From: an uncultured Eubacteriales bacterium
GTDB taxonomy: Bacteria > Bacillota > Clostridia > Oscillospirales > Acutalibacteraceae
NCBI GenBank assembly: GCA_910584745.1
Contig: CAJUDG010000007.1
Location: 62,001-126,000, forward strand
DNA: 64,000 nt
Direction: 5' to 3'
In this document: in pieces, positions 45,762 through 54,264 of the stretch
Layout: every line of letters begins with the position of its first letter
Numbering within the stretch: the first letter of the stretch is position 1
Position numbers and translations under genes: made by a program
Notes under the pieces: generated by a model
What the model was told of the DNA's origin: nothing
The model's input: only the letters and a program-made list of their open reading frames with translations
The model's database searches: none

Positions 45762-46313
45762 ATGAAACTTCTTTTCCTTATAGGCAACGCCGCCGTAGGC
45801 AAAATGACCGTCGGCCAGGAGCTCATGAAGATAACGGACCTGCGCCTGTTCCACAACCACATGACCATCGAGCCGGTGATAGAGATTTTCGGCTCCTTCT
45901 ATCCTCCTGCCATAAACCGCCTCAGAGAAGTCATCTTCGAGGAGTTCGCCAAGTCCGACAATTACGGCATGATATTCACCTACATGTGGGCCTTCGACCA
46001 GCAGAGCGACTGGGACTATATCGAGCATGTCAAGAGTATCTTTGCGCCATATAATACAGAGTTCTACTACGCAGAGCTGGTTGCCTCTCGGGAGGTCCGC
46101 TTACAGCGCAACGCCACCGAGAACCGCTTAAAGAACAAAGCTTCAAAGCGTGATCTTGACTTCTCCAACCAGCGCCTTATTACTGACGACGCTAAGTACC
46201 GTATCGAGAGCCTTGACGGCGAGATACCCTTTGAGAATTACCTCAAGATTGACAATACTGACCTGCCACCTGATACGGTAGCCAGGATGATAAAAGATAG
46301 ATTCTGCTTATAA
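45762..46313 (+). CDS. P-loop kinase-like protein (shikimate kinase/AAA-like fold)
   Basis: The 183-residue protein has a Walker A loop in LLFLIGNAAVGKMTVGQEL. A short NTP-kinase-like core follows, with LFHNHMTIEPVIEIFG, YGMIFTYMWAFDQQ, and an Arg-rich LID-like segment (SREVRLQRNATENRLKNKAS). Members of this group occur widely in Firmicutes as putative small-molecule kinases; substrate unknown. AGAAAGGAG precedes ATG 45762. It is 18 bp after the FHA-SEDS gene and followed by a terminator. Confidence 0.82.
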   Translation: MKLLFLIGNAAVGKMTVGQELMKITDLRLFHNHMTIEPVIEIFGSFYPPAINRLREVIFEEFAKSDNYGMIFTYMWAFDQQSDWDYIEHVKSIFAPYNTEFYYAELVASREVRLQRNATENRLKNKASKRDLDFSNQRLITDDAKYRIESLDGEIPFENYLKIDNTDLPPDTVARMIKDRFCL

Positions 46314-46317
46314 ATTT

Positions 46318-46347
46318 TTAGGGCCTTTCCTTACGGAAAAGCCCTAA
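46318..46347 (+). terminator. Terminator after the P-loop gene
   Basis: Stem TTAGGGC-TTTCC with GGAAA-GCCCTAA (one opposed mismatch) and loop TTAC, followed by eight T residues. Confidence 0.88.
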
Positions 46348-46438
46348 TTTTTTTTGATTACTCTATGGCCTTACGGCAAAACCTTGGAGCTTCTCGCCCC
46401 AAACCCTCGCCAGCTTAAGGCCAGCTGGACCGGCCAAC

Positions 46439-48712
46439 TTACTTTAAGTGCCAGACATCCTCGTTATACTGGGCGATAGCCCTATCGCTGGAGAAGAACC
46501 CGGCCTTAGCCACGTTCACCAGCATCTTCTTCGCCCACGCCTGCCGGTCCTCGTACTCACCCAGCAGCCGCTCCTTGGCCGCGATATAATCCTTCACGTC
46601 CAGCAGCGCCATGAACCAGTCCTTCCTGCTCATGTCCTTATACAGCCGCCCCAGATTCTCCGGGTCCCCCATGCGCATAAGCGTCGGGCTGATGATGAAG
46701 TCCAAAAGCTCCTCTATCTCCGGGTCGACAGGATAGTACGTCCCCGGGCTGTACCGCCCCTCGCCCTCCTTGTAAAGGTCGATGACCTCCTCGCTGGACT
46801 TGCCGAATATGCAGATATTCTCGTCCCCCACCAGCTCGTGTATCTCCACATTGGCCCCGTCCTCTGTGCCCAGGGTCACCGCGCCGTTGAGCATGAACTT
46901 CATGTTCCCGGTGCCCGAGGCCTCTTTAGACGCCAGGGATATCTGCTCCGAGATGTCGCACGCCGGTATCAGCTTCTGGGCCCAGGTGACGTTATAGTTC
47001 TCCACCATCCGCACCTCGAGCCAGGGCGAGACCTCCGGGTCGCTGGCGATCAGGTCCGACAGGCACAGTATCAGGTGTATGATGTCCTTTGCGATGATAT
47101 ACGCCGGCGCCGCCTTCGCCCCAAAGAGCAGCGTAAGCTTCCGCTTTGGCTTATGCCCGGCCTTTATCTGCTTGTACTTCCAGATGATATACAGCGCGTT
47201 CATCTGCTGGCGCTTATACTCGTGCAGGCGCTTTATCTGTATATCGAAGATGGACTCCGGGTCCAGCTCCACCCCGGCCCGCTCCTTCATATACTCGCAG
47301 AGCTGCGCCTTTTTCTGCCCCTTGATAGCAAGCAGCTCGTTAAGCGCCGCCGGGTCGTCCTTAAACGCCAGCAGCTTTTCAAGCTCGTCCGCGTTCTTCT
47401 TCCAGCCATCCCCTATCTTCCCGGTGATAAAATCGCTCAGCTCCGGGTCGCAGTGCATGAGCCAGCGCCGGAAGGTCACGCCGTTGGTCTTATTGTTGAA
47501 CTTCTCCGGGTATATATCCGCGAAGCACTTGAGCTCCGCCTCCTTGAGAATGTCCGTGTGCAGGGCCGCCACGCCGTTCACCGAGAAGCCGTAGTGTATA
47601 TCCATATTCGCCATATGCACAAGGTCGTGCTTGTCGATAATGGCCAGCTTCTCGTCGTCGAACTTCTCCCGCACCCGCCTGTCCAGCTCCTTGATAATGG
47701 GCACCAGCTCCGGCACCGCCTGCTCCAGATAGTGCATGGGCCACTTCTCCAGGGCCTCGGCCAGTATTGTATGGTTGGTATAGGCGCAGGTCTTCGACAC
47801 GATGGAGATGGCCTCGTCCATGTGTATGCCGTCCTTGAGCATGAGCCTTATGAGCTCCGGGATTATCATGGAGGGGTGCGTGTCGTTTATCTGCACCACT
47901 GCGTGCTTATAGAGATCCCGAAGGGCGTACCCCTTCCCGGAGAGCTCCTTGATGATAAGCTGGGCCGCGTTGCTCACCATGAAATACTGCTGGTATACCC
48001 GCAGCAGCCGGCCGTTGTCGTCGCTGTCGTCGGGGTACAAAAACAGGGTAAGGTTCTTGGCTATATCAGTCTTGTCAAAGTCTATGCCGTCCTTTACCAG
48101 AGACTCGTCCACGGTCTCCAGATCGAACAGGTGCAGCTTATTTGTGCCGCCCTCATAACCGGACACGGTTATATCGTACATCACCGACTTCACCGCCCCG
48201 CCGGGGAAGGGCACCGTAAAGCTGACGTCCGTCTTCTCGGCCCAGCACTCCGGGTCCCCCTCTGCGGGCAGCCAGTGGTCGGGCTTCTCGTACTGCTTGT
48301 GGTCCCAGAAGCTCTGACGGAAAAGCCCGAAGTGATACAAGAGCCCCACGCCGTCCGCGGGCAGATTGAGCGTCGCCGCCGAGTCCAGATAGCAGGCCGC
48401 AAGCCGACCCAGACCGCCGTTCCCAAGAGAGGGCTCGGGCTCTATCTCCTCTATCTCCGAAAGGGACTTTCCGGCCTCCTCCAGCGCGTCCCTGACCTGG
48501 TCAAAGAGCCCCAGGTTTATAAGGTTATTGGACAGCAGCTTGCCGATAAGGAACTCCGCCGACACATAATAGAGCTTCCTGTCCCCGGTTATCCTGGGCG
48601 CGTCCTTAAGCTTCTCCCTTGTGAACTCCAGAAGCGCCGCGTATATCTCGCTGTTCTCCGCCTCACTTAGACTTTTTCCCCCGAGCCTTTTTTCCAGTTC
48701 GTTTTTTATCAT
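46439..48712 (-). CDS. glgP: Glycogen/alpha-glucan phosphorylase (GT35), copy 2
   Basis: This 757-residue paralogue of the enzyme at 7-9.4 kb is about 55 residues shorter. PLP lysine site is in EASGTGNMKFMLNGAVTLG. Other signatures are EPSLGNGGLGRLAACYLDS, IKRLHEYKRQQMNALYI, and WAQKLIPACDISEQISLASK. It releases glucose-1-phosphate from alpha-glucans. The ATG at 48712 lies inside the 3' end of malQ (50-bp overlap) with GGAGGAACCC upstream, so both are made from one transcript. Pairing with malQ suggests a role in maltodextrin use, while copy 1 pairs with a GH13 hydrolase. Confidence 0.95.
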   Translation of the reverse strand: MIKNELEKRLGGKSLSEAENSEIYAALLEFTREKLKDAPRITGDRKLYYVSAEFLIGKLLSNNLINLGLFDQVRDALEEAGKSLSEIEEIEPEPSLGNGGLGRLAACYLDSAATLNLPADGVGLLYHFGLFRQSFWDHKQYEKPDHWLPAEGDPECWAEKTDVSFTVPFPGGAVKSVMYDITVSGYEGGTNKLHLFDLETVDESLVKDGIDFDKTDIAKNLTLFLYPDDSDDNGRLLRVYQQYFMVSNAAQLIIKELSGKGYALRDLYKHAVVQINDTHPSMIIPELIRLMLKDGIHMDEAISIVSKTCAYTNHTILAEALEKWPMHYLEQAVPELVPIIKELDRRVREKFDDEKLAIIDKHDLVHMANMDIHYGFSVNGVAALHTDILKEAELKCFADIYPEKFNNKTNGVTFRRWLMHCDPELSDFITGKIGDGWKKNADELEKLLAFKDDPAALNELLAIKGQKKAQLCEYMKERAGVELDPESIFDIQIKRLHEYKRQQMNALYIIWKYKQIKAGHKPKRKLTLLFGAKAAPAYIIAKDIIHLILCLSDLIASDPEVSPWLEVRMVENYNVTWAQKLIPACDISEQISLASKEASGTGNMKFMLNGAVTLGTEDGANVEIHELVGDENICIFGKSSEEVIDLYKEGEGRYSPGTYYPVDPEIEELLDFIISPTLMRMGDPENLGRLYKDMSRKDWFMALLDVKDYIAAKERLLGEYEDRQAWAKKMLVNVAKAGFFSSDRAIAQYNEDVWHLK

Positions 48713-50225
48713 TCTTGGGTTCCTCCATTTCTGCCCTGGCGGTTATGACCGTCAGCCGGGCGATCTTTTTTGCCAGTTCTTTTGTATTCGCGCCCTTCTC
48801 CATGCGCCAGCTCCAGTTCATGGGGCTCACGGTGGATGGGGTGTTCATGCGGGCCTCAGAGCCCAGCACAAGGTAGTCCTGCATTGGCACTATGGCCAGA
48901 TCCCCAACGCTTGTCAGGGCCGCGCGGATAAAGCACCAGACCCCATGCTCCTCGTCCGTAAAGCCCAGATAGTCCTTGGCCATCTCAAGGTCCCCGTCGG
49001 GGGCATGTCTTATCCAGCCGAGAGTGGTGTCGTTATCGTGGGTGCCGGTATACACAACGCAGTGGCTGCCGTAATTATGGGGCAGATAGCTGCTGTCCTC
49101 CCAGGAGGTGAAGGCGAAGTGCAGGACCTTCATTCCCGGGTACGTGCTCTTCTTTAACAGTGTTTTCACCGCCGGGGTCAGATATCCCAGGTCCTCGGCG
49201 ATAATGGGCGCGCCGGGCACAGCCTTGTTTATGGCCGAGATAAAGTCATACCCCGGGCCCTTGACCCACTTGCCGCCCCGGGCGGTCTCGTCGCCGTAGG
49301 GCACGGCCCAGTAGCTCTCAAAGCCCCGGAAGTGGTCTATGCGCAGCACGTCGAACATGCTGAGCTTCGCCTTTATGCACTCTATCCACCAGGAGTAGCC
49401 CTCCTTCTTCATCAGGTCCCAGCGGTAGATGGGGTTGCCCCAGAGCTGGCCGTCGGCGGAGAAGGCGTCGGGCGGGCACCCGGCCACCACAGTGGGGTTA
49501 TTGTCCCCGTCCAGCTGAAACTGGCCAGGGTTGGCCCACACGTCCGAGCTGTCCCCGGAGACGTATATGGGCGTGTCGCCGATTATCGAGACGCCCCTCT
49601 TATTGGCGTATTTCTTAAGCTTCTCCCACTGCTGGAAGAACAGGTACTGGGTGAAGACGTGATAGCTTATCTCCCCCTCAAGCTCCTTTCTGGCCTTCTT
49701 CATGGCGGTGGGCTTTCTAAGGCGGATATCCTCCTCCCATTGATACCAGGGCCGCCCCTCGTGGGCCGATTTCAGGGCCATGAACAGGGCGTAGTCCTCT
49801 ATCCAGGCGGCGTTCTGGTTCCTGAAGCGGGAGAGGGCCTTCTCCTTTTTGAAGCTGTCAAAGGCCTTGCGCAGGATGGGCTCCCGGGCCTTGCGCACCG
49901 CGTCATAGTCCACCCTGCCCGGGTCCTCGCCCCAGCCGGACTTTTTCAGCTTCTTGCCGTTTATCAGCCCGTCCTCGGCGAGGATGTCCAGGTCGATGTA
50001 CAGCGGCTCCCCGGCAAAGGCAGAGAAGCTCTGGTACGGGCTGTTGCCAAAGCCCGTGGGCCCCATTGGCAGCACCTGCCAGAAGCCCTGCTTTGCCTTA
50101 GAGAGGAAGTCCACCCATTCCCGGGCCTCCTTCCCAAGGGAGCCGATGCCGTACTTCGACGGCAGGCTGCTCACCGGCAGCAGAATACCGGCCCGGCGTT
50201 TCATCCAAGATTCATGTGTTGGCAT
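48663..50225 (-). CDS. malQ: 4-alpha-glucanotransferase (amylomaltase, GH77)
   Basis: This 520-residue enzyme transfers maltodextrin chains, feeding phosphorylase with longer glucans. GH77 signatures are AGILLPVSSLPSKYGIG, QVLPMGPTGFGNSPYQSFSA, IIGDTPIYVSGDSSDVWANP, the nucleophile Asp in VLRIDHFRGFESYW, acid/base Glu in IIAEDLGYLTPAV, and the third Asp in YTGTHDNDTTLGW. The C-terminus has a Lys/Arg-rich tail (PKNDKKRTGKKARGKKSK) that is coded in the region shared with the next gene's start. The ATG at 50225 follows CGGAGGAAACTT. Confidence 0.95.
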   Translation of the reverse strand: MPTHESWMKRRAGILLPVSSLPSKYGIGSLGKEAREWVDFLSKAKQGFWQVLPMGPTGFGNSPYQSFSAFAGEPLYIDLDILAEDGLINGKKLKKSGWGEDPGRVDYDAVRKAREPILRKAFDSFKKEKALSRFRNQNAAWIEDYALFMALKSAHEGRPWYQWEEDIRLRKPTAMKKARKELEGEISYHVFTQYLFFQQWEKLKKYANKRGVSIIGDTPIYVSGDSSDVWANPGQFQLDGDNNPTVVAGCPPDAFSADGQLWGNPIYRWDLMKKEGYSWWIECIKAKLSMFDVLRIDHFRGFESYWAVPYGDETARGGKWVKGPGYDFISAINKAVPGAPIIAEDLGYLTPAVKTLLKKSTYPGMKVLHFAFTSWEDSSYLPHNYGSHCVVYTGTHDNDTTLGWIRHAPDGDLEMAKDYLGFTDEEHGVWCFIRAALTSVGDLAIVPMQDYLVLGSEARMNTPSTVSPMNWSWRMEKGANTKELAKKIARLTVITARAEMEEPKNDKKRTGKKARGKKSK

Positions 50226-50340
50226 AAGTTTCCTCCGTATCTCCCCAAGAGAGGGACGATGTATTTAAGTAATAGTATAACATATCCCGCCGGAATTTTC
50301 CATATATTTTGGCAGTTAGGGGAAATTTTTATATGAGAAA

Positions 50341-50365
50341 GAGGCCCCCTTGAAAAGGGGGCCTC
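50341..50365 (-). terminator. ilvE terminator
   Basis: An 11-bp stem GAGGCCCCCTT with AAGGGGGCCTC. On the minus strand it is followed by TTTCTCAT, so it ends the ilvE transcript 23 bp past the stop codon. Confidence 0.8.
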
Positions 50366-50387
50366 TCCATATCCAAAGAGCGGGACC

Positions 50388-51455
50388 TCACTTCACCTCA
50401 ACGGTCCACCCAAACTCATCGCTGAGCTTCCCGGTCTGTATGCCTGTGACAGTGTCATAAAGCCGCTGGCTCAAGGGCCCTATACCGCCCCCGGAGATCT
50501 CCATGACCTCGTCCCCGAAGCGCAGCACGCCCACCGGGGAGATGACTGCGGCGGTGCCGCTGCCCCAGCACTCCTCAAGAGAGCCGTCCCTGGCGGCCCC
50601 CACCAGCTCGTCCACGCTTATGCGGCGCTCCTCGACAGGGAGGCCCCAGTGGCGGCACAGGTCCAGGCAGCTCTGCCGGGTGACGCCGGGTAAGATGCTG
50701 CCGTTAAGCTTGGGGGTGACCACCTTGCCGGCTATTTTGAAGAAGATGTTCATGGAGCCCACTTCCTCGATATACTTGCGCTCCACGCCGTCCAGCCAGA
50801 GCACCTGGGCATAGCCTTCCGCGTCGGACTTCTCCTGGGCTTTAAGGCTCGCGGCGTAGTTGCCGCCCGCCTTGGCCTCGCCTATGCCGCCGCGCACGGC
50901 GCGCACATAATCGTCCTCTATCCATATCTTCACCGGGTCCAGGCCGGAAGCGTAGTACGCGCCCGAGGGGGACAGGATGATGATAAACTTATAGCTGAGC
51001 GACGGGTGCACCCCAAGGTGCTCGTCGGTGGCTATGATAAAGGGGCGGATATAGAGGGATGTGCCGGGCTTTGTGGGTATCCAGTCCTTATCAACGCTGA
51101 CGATGGTCTTGATGGCGTTCATAAAGTCGTCCTCGGGCACCGGCGGTATGCACAGGCGCACGCAGGAGTTTTTGGCCCTTGCGATGTTCCTGTCGGGCCT
51201 GAAGAGGAGCACCCTGCCGTCCTCGGTATGGTAGGCCTTAAGGCCCTCGAACATCTCCTGGGCGTAGTGGAAGACCATGGCCGAGGGGGCCAGGCTCAGG
51301 GGCCCGTAGGGGACGATACGGGGGTCATGCCAGCCCTGTCCCTCGTTATAGTCCATTATGTACATATGGTCGGTGAAAATCTGGCCGAAGCCCAGCTTGT
51401 CCCCGTCGGGCTTGGCCTTGGGAGCGGCGGTGCGCTCGATCCTGATATCCTGCAT
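50388..51455 (-). CDS. ilvE: Branched-chain amino acid aminotransferase
   Basis: The 355-residue fold-type IV PLP enzyme matches the BCAT2-like group. It has EMFEGLKAYHTEDGRVLLFRP split over the substrate-binding strand, SLYIRPFIIATDEHLGV, the PLP lysine in GEAKAGGNYAASL, and GSMNIFFKI plus GSGTAAVISPVG for phosphate and carboxylate binding. It interconverts Leu, Ile and Val with their 2-oxo acids in the cytoplasm. AGAGAGAAGG precedes ATG 51455. The leader is too short for a T-box. It is divergent from mntP. Confidence 0.96.
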   Translation of the reverse strand: MQDIRIERTAAPKAKPDGDKLGFGQIFTDHMYIMDYNEGQGWHDPRIVPYGPLSLAPSAMVFHYAQEMFEGLKAYHTEDGRVLLFRPDRNIARAKNSCVRLCIPPVPEDDFMNAIKTIVSVDKDWIPTKPGTSLYIRPFIIATDEHLGVHPSLSYKFIIILSPSGAYYASGLDPVKIWIEDDYVRAVRGGIGEAKAGGNYAASLKAQEKSDAEGYAQVLWLDGVERKYIEEVGSMNIFFKIAGKVVTPKLNGSILPGVTRQSCLDLCRHWGLPVEERRISVDELVGAARDGSLEECWGSGTAAVISPVGVLRFGDEVMEISGGGIGPLSQRLYDTVTGIQTGKLSDEFGWTVEVK

Positions 51456-51494
51456 AATAAATTACCTTCTCTCTTTACTTTACTGACTTAACAT

Positions 51495-51523
51495 ATTATA
51501 ATACCCTATGTAGAAAAATGCAA
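51495..51523 (-). promoter_or_regulatory. ilvE promoter
   Basis: Minus-strand TTGCAT (51523-51518), 17-nt spacer, TATAAT (51500-51495). The leader is about 35 nt. Confidence 0.78.
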
Positions 51524-51545
51524 GAAAAAAAGGCAGGGAAATACT

Positions 51546-52106
51546 ATGGATATGTTTGAGCTGTTCCTTATAGCCGTGGGCCTCTCCATGGACGCCTTTG
51601 CCGTGTCTATCTGCAAGGGCCTTGCCATGCGCAGGGCGGACGTAAAGAGCATGGGGCTCGTGGGCCTGTGGTTCGGCGGGTTCCAGGCGCTCATGCCGGT
51701 GCTGGGCTACCTTGTGGGGGTGCAGTTCCGGGACGCCATAACCGCCGTGGACCACTGGATAGCCTTCGGCCTTCTGGCCGTTATCGGCGTCAACATGATA
51801 CGCGAGGCCATCTCCGGCGGGGATGACGATGACGGCGACGCGTCCCTTGCCCCGAGGGTCATGGTGCTTTTAGCCCTTGCCACCAGCATAGACGCGCTGG
51901 CGGTGGGGGTGGGCTTCGCCTTTTTGAGCGTGAACATCGCCGCCGCCGCGGGCTTTATCGGCGCGGTGACCTTCACCCTCTCGGCGGCGGGGGTAAAGAT
52001 CGGCAGCGTCTTCGGCGCAAGGTACAAGTCCCGGGCGGAGATAACCGGCGGGGCCATACTTATCATCATGGGCACGAAGATACTTGTAGAGCATTTATGC
52101 TCTTGA
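51546..52106 (+). CDS. mntP: Manganese efflux pump MntP
   Basis: The 186-residue protein has six membrane helices in two repeats. Family-defining motifs are GLSMDAFAVSICKGLAMR in the first half and ATSIDALAVGVGFAF in the second; the Asp residues take part in Mn2+ export. An acidic GGDDDDGDA loop lies between. ATG 51546 has AGGCAGGG upstream. The leader is too short to hold a yybP-ykoY manganese riboswitch. The stop codon lies in a small repeated palindrome. Confidence 0.95.
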   Translation: MDMFELFLIAVGLSMDAFAVSICKGLAMRRADVKSMGLVGLWFGGFQALMPVLGYLVGVQFRDAITAVDHWIAFGLLAVIGVNMIREAISGGDDDDGDASLAPRVMVLLALATSIDALAVGVGFAFLSVNIAAAAGFIGAVTFTLSAAGVKIGSVFGARYKSRAEITGGAILIIMGTKILVEHLCS

Positions 52107-52119
52107 GCATTTTATGCTC
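52089..52119 (+). repeat. Duplicated palindrome spanning the mntP stop codon
   Basis: GAGCATTTATGCTC (52089-52102) and GAGCATTTTATGCTC (52105-52119) are adjacent, near-identical palindromes. The TGA stop is at 52104-52106, between them. A third half, TTGAGTATTTGG, follows. It might act as a weak terminator stem. Confidence 0.75.
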
Positions 52120-52159
52120 TTGAGTATTTGGGGGCTATCAATTTCTAGGGGGAATGTTT

Positions 52160-52660
52160 ATGGAAAAATGGGACCTATACACAAAAGACCGCGTAAAGAC
52201 CGGCCGCTCCCACATTCGGGGGGATGAGCTGCCCGAGGGCCTGTTCCACCTGGTGGTGCACGTCTGGCTGAAAGACTCAGAGGGCCGGTATCTGATATCC
52301 CAGCGCTCTGCGGACAGGCCCACCTTCCCCCTCATGTGGGAGACCACCGGCGGCTCGGTGCTCCTGGGCGAGGACAGCATTGAGGGGGCTCTTAGGGAGA
52401 CCATGGAGGAGCTGGGTATAGACCTGCCCCCAAAGGCCGGACGGCTCATGTTCTCCCGGGTACGGGACTGGGTTGACGGCAGGCGCTTCGGGGACATATT
52501 GGACGTGTGGGAGTTTCCATATGAGGGCGAAGCGCGTCTGGACCTTGCCGAAGGGGAGGTCTGCGATACCCGCTGGGCGGACATTACCGAGATAGGGCGG
52601 ATGCTTGAGAGCGGGGAGATGGTGGAGACGCTCCGCTATATTATGGAGCGGAAGCCTTGA
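52160..52660 (+). CDS. Nudix hydrolase
   Basis: The 166-residue protein has a complete Nudix box: GSVLLGEDSIEGALRETM followed by EELGI, matching Gx5Ex7REUXEEXGU. The N-terminus (RSHIRGDELPEGLFHLVVHV) and VWLKDSEGRYLISQRS resemble the isopentenyl-diphosphate isomerase-like/YfcD group of Nudix proteins, which hydrolyse nucleotide or other pyrophosphates. The start is the ATG at 52160, 8 nt from AGGGGG; an ATG at 52154 is too close. It is 53 bp after mntP. Confidence 0.92.
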   Translation: MEKWDLYTKDRVKTGRSHIRGDELPEGLFHLVVHVWLKDSEGRYLISQRSADRPTFPLMWETTGGSVLLGEDSIEGALRETMEELGIDLPPKAGRLMFSRVRDWVDGRRFGDILDVWEFPYEGEARLDLAEGEVCDTRWADITEIGRMLESGEMVETLRYIMERKP

Positions 52661-52685
52661 CCGGCACGGAAGTTTGTGCTAAAAT
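52657..52685 (+). promoter_or_regulatory. Promoter of flavodoxin-fold reductase gene
   Basis: TTGACC (52657-52662), 17-nt spacer, TAAAAT (52680-52685). The -35 overlaps the Nudix gene stop codon. Confidence 0.7.
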
Positions 52686-52721
52686 AGTCTCTGCTCTGAT
52701 TTGCGGCAAGGAGGGAAAAAT

Positions 52722-53309
52722 ATGAGCCTTTTCGACCAGAAAAAGCATATGCTGGTGCTGTTCTGCTCGCCCGATTCCCACGGCAGCACGAGGATGCTGC
52801 TGGACAGCTTTATGGACGAGTTCAAGGACCAGGGGGACTGGAAGACCACAGAGGTGAACACCTATGAGCTCAACGCCCACCCCTGCACGGGCTGCAAAGC
52901 CTGCGCGAAGAAGGAGAAGTGTACATACGACGACCTGGACAAGCTCGATAAGGAGCTCAGAAGGTGCGACCTTCTGGTGGTGGCCTCGCCGGTGTATAAC
53001 GACTCCTTCCCATCGCCGATGAAGGCCATACTTGACCGATCTCAGCGGTACTTCGAGGCCAGGTTCTCCTTGAATATACGCCAGCCCATCAAGAAGCACA
53101 GGGACGCGGTGCTTCTGCTGACCATGGGCCGGGAGGAGGACTTCCCCGTGGAGGTCACCGTGCACCAGCTCCGGCGGGCCTTCAGCGTGATGAACACCAC
53201 CCTTCGGGGCTGCGCCGTCTGGGACGGCACGGACCTGGGCCGCAGGAATCTGGGCCCCGCCCAGCAAAAAGCCCGGGCGCTGGCCCTTGAAATCCTTGGC
53301 GAACCATGA
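52722..53309 (+). CDS. Flavodoxin-fold NAD(P)H-dependent FMN reductase-like protein
   Basis: This 195-residue protein has the FMN-phosphate loop in LVLFCSPDSHGSTRMLLDSF. The motif HPCTGCKACAKKEKCTYDD supplies four cysteines, as in the NADPH-dependent FMN reductase/iron-sulphur flavoprotein-like group. LLVVASPVYNDSFPSPMKAI is the second flavin contact. It may hold a labile Fe-S site or redox thiols. The likely role is a small electron-transfer flavoprotein of anaerobes. The ATG at 52722 follows AAGGAGGG. Confidence 0.88.
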   Translation: MSLFDQKKHMLVLFCSPDSHGSTRMLLDSFMDEFKDQGDWKTTEVNTYELNAHPCTGCKACAKKEKCTYDDLDKLDKELRRCDLLVVASPVYNDSFPSPMKAILDRSQRYFEARFSLNIRQPIKKHRDAVLLLTMGREEDFPVEVTVHQLRRAFSVMNTTLRGCAVWDGTDLGRRNLGPAQQKARALALEILGEP

Positions 53310-53315
53310 TAAAAT
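53287..53315 (+). promoter_or_regulatory. yebC promoter
   Basis: TTGAAA (53287-53292), 17-nt spacer, TAAAAT (53310-53315), partly within the end of the preceding gene. Confidence 0.65.
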
Positions 53316-53350
53316 AAGAAGAAAACTTAAAACAGTAAGGCGGTTTTAAT

Positions 53351-54097
53351 ATGTCTGGACATTCAAAATGGAACAACATCAAGCGAAAGAAGGAGAAGGC
53401 CGACGGCGCGAAGGCTAAGGTCTTCACAAAGATCGGCCGCGAACTGGCCGTGGCGGTTAAGGAGGGCGGCAGCGGCGACCCGGCGGCAAACTCCCGGCTT
53501 CGGGACTGCATCGCCAAGGCCAAGGCCGCGAACGTCCCCAACGACAACATCGACCGCATAATCAAGCGGGCCATGGGCGACGGCAACGCCGACAACTACG
53601 AGAACATCACCTATGAGGGCTATGGGCCCAGCGGAGTGGCGGTGATAGTCGAGACCCTTACCGACAACCGCAACCGCACCGCCGCCGACGTGCGCCACGC
53701 CTTTGACAAGTACGGCGGGAACCTGGGCACCACCGGCTGCGTCAGCTTCATGTTCAAGGAGAAGGGCGTTATCGTCATCGAGCGCGAGGGTCTTGACGAG
53801 GACACTGTTATGACCGACGCTCTGGAGGCTGGGGCCTCGGACTTCGCCGCGGATGAGGACGTGTTCGAGATATCCACCGAGCCCTCGGACTTCAGCGGGG
53901 TCAGAGAGGACCTGGAGAAGAAGGGTTATGAGTTCGTCTCCGCCGAGGTGGAGATGGTGCCGGACACCTATACGGCCATCACCGACGAGGAGACCGTCAT
54001 AAAGATGCAGAAGATGCTGGACCTTCTGGAGGACAACGACGACGTGCAGAACGTCTGGCACAACTGGGACGCGCCGGAGGATGAGGACGAGGAGTAA
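53351..54097 (+). CDS. yebC: YebC/PmpR-family protein (TACO1 type)
   Basis: The 248-residue protein opens with the signature MSGHSKWNNIKRKKEKADGA, then KVFTKIGRELAVAVKEGG, ERIIKRA-like DRIIKRAMGD, and the second domain with YEGYGPSGVAVIVETLTDNRNRT. YebC proteins are described as transcription regulators and, more recently, as factors that help translation past difficult sequences such as polyproline. The protein is complete. The acidic C-terminus (APEDEDEE) is typical. The yjdF riboswitch and gene follow directly. Confidence 0.97.
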   Translation: MSGHSKWNNIKRKKEKADGAKAKVFTKIGRELAVAVKEGGSGDPAANSRLRDCIAKAKAANVPNDNIDRIIKRAMGDGNADNYENITYEGYGPSGVAVIVETLTDNRNRTAADVRHAFDKYGGNLGTTGCVSFMFKEKGVIVIEREGLDEDTVMTDALEAGASDFAADEDVFEISTEPSDFSGVREDLEKKGYEFVSAEVEMVPDTYTAITDEETVIKMQKMLDLLEDNDDVQNVWHNWDAPEDEDEE

Positions 54098-54109
54098 GCA
54101 AAACTGAAT

Positions 54110-54232
54110 AAACGGCAGAGATAAAAACGCAACGCGCATCCCCCTTTCGGGGCTGTGCCAGAGCCGGTAGGTAGCCCGGCCGTCTCGTCCATAAAACGAG
54201 GTAAGTAACCCTCCCCTCCGGGTCGTCCGTTT
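54110..54232 (+). ncRNA. yjdF riboswitch (azaaromatic-sensing)
   Basis: A closed multi-hairpin RNA directly upstream of yjdF. AAACGG (54110-54115) pairs with CCGTTT (54227-54232) and encloses four stems: GCGCA/TGTGC with an inner C4/G4 stem (54134-54158), GCCGG/CCGGC (54163-54180), CTCGT/ACGAG (54184-54200) and ACCC/GGGT (54208-54223). The CCCTCC at 54209-54214 can pair with the yjdF ribosome site GGAGGG (54253-54258), suggesting translational control. The yjdF RNA class is known to bind azaaromatic compounds. Class assignment is by gene context and complexity of fold, not by covariance search. Confidence 0.82.
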
Positions 54233-54264
54233 TCTGTCCATGGCAATTCTTAGGAGGGAATGTT

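Noticed and set aside
46448..48670. A 740-codon open frame on the plus strand opposite the second phosphorylase
   Set aside because: It is the mirror of a GC-rich coding strand. It has no ribosome site, is rich in Val/Leu/Arg without any domain, and the minus-strand frame is an unmistakable phosphorylase.
51456..51545. T-box upstream of ilvE or a manganese riboswitch upstream of mntP
   Set aside because: The divergent gap is only 90 bp and holds the ilvE promoter. Neither structured RNA would fit and no specifier or conserved loop is visible.
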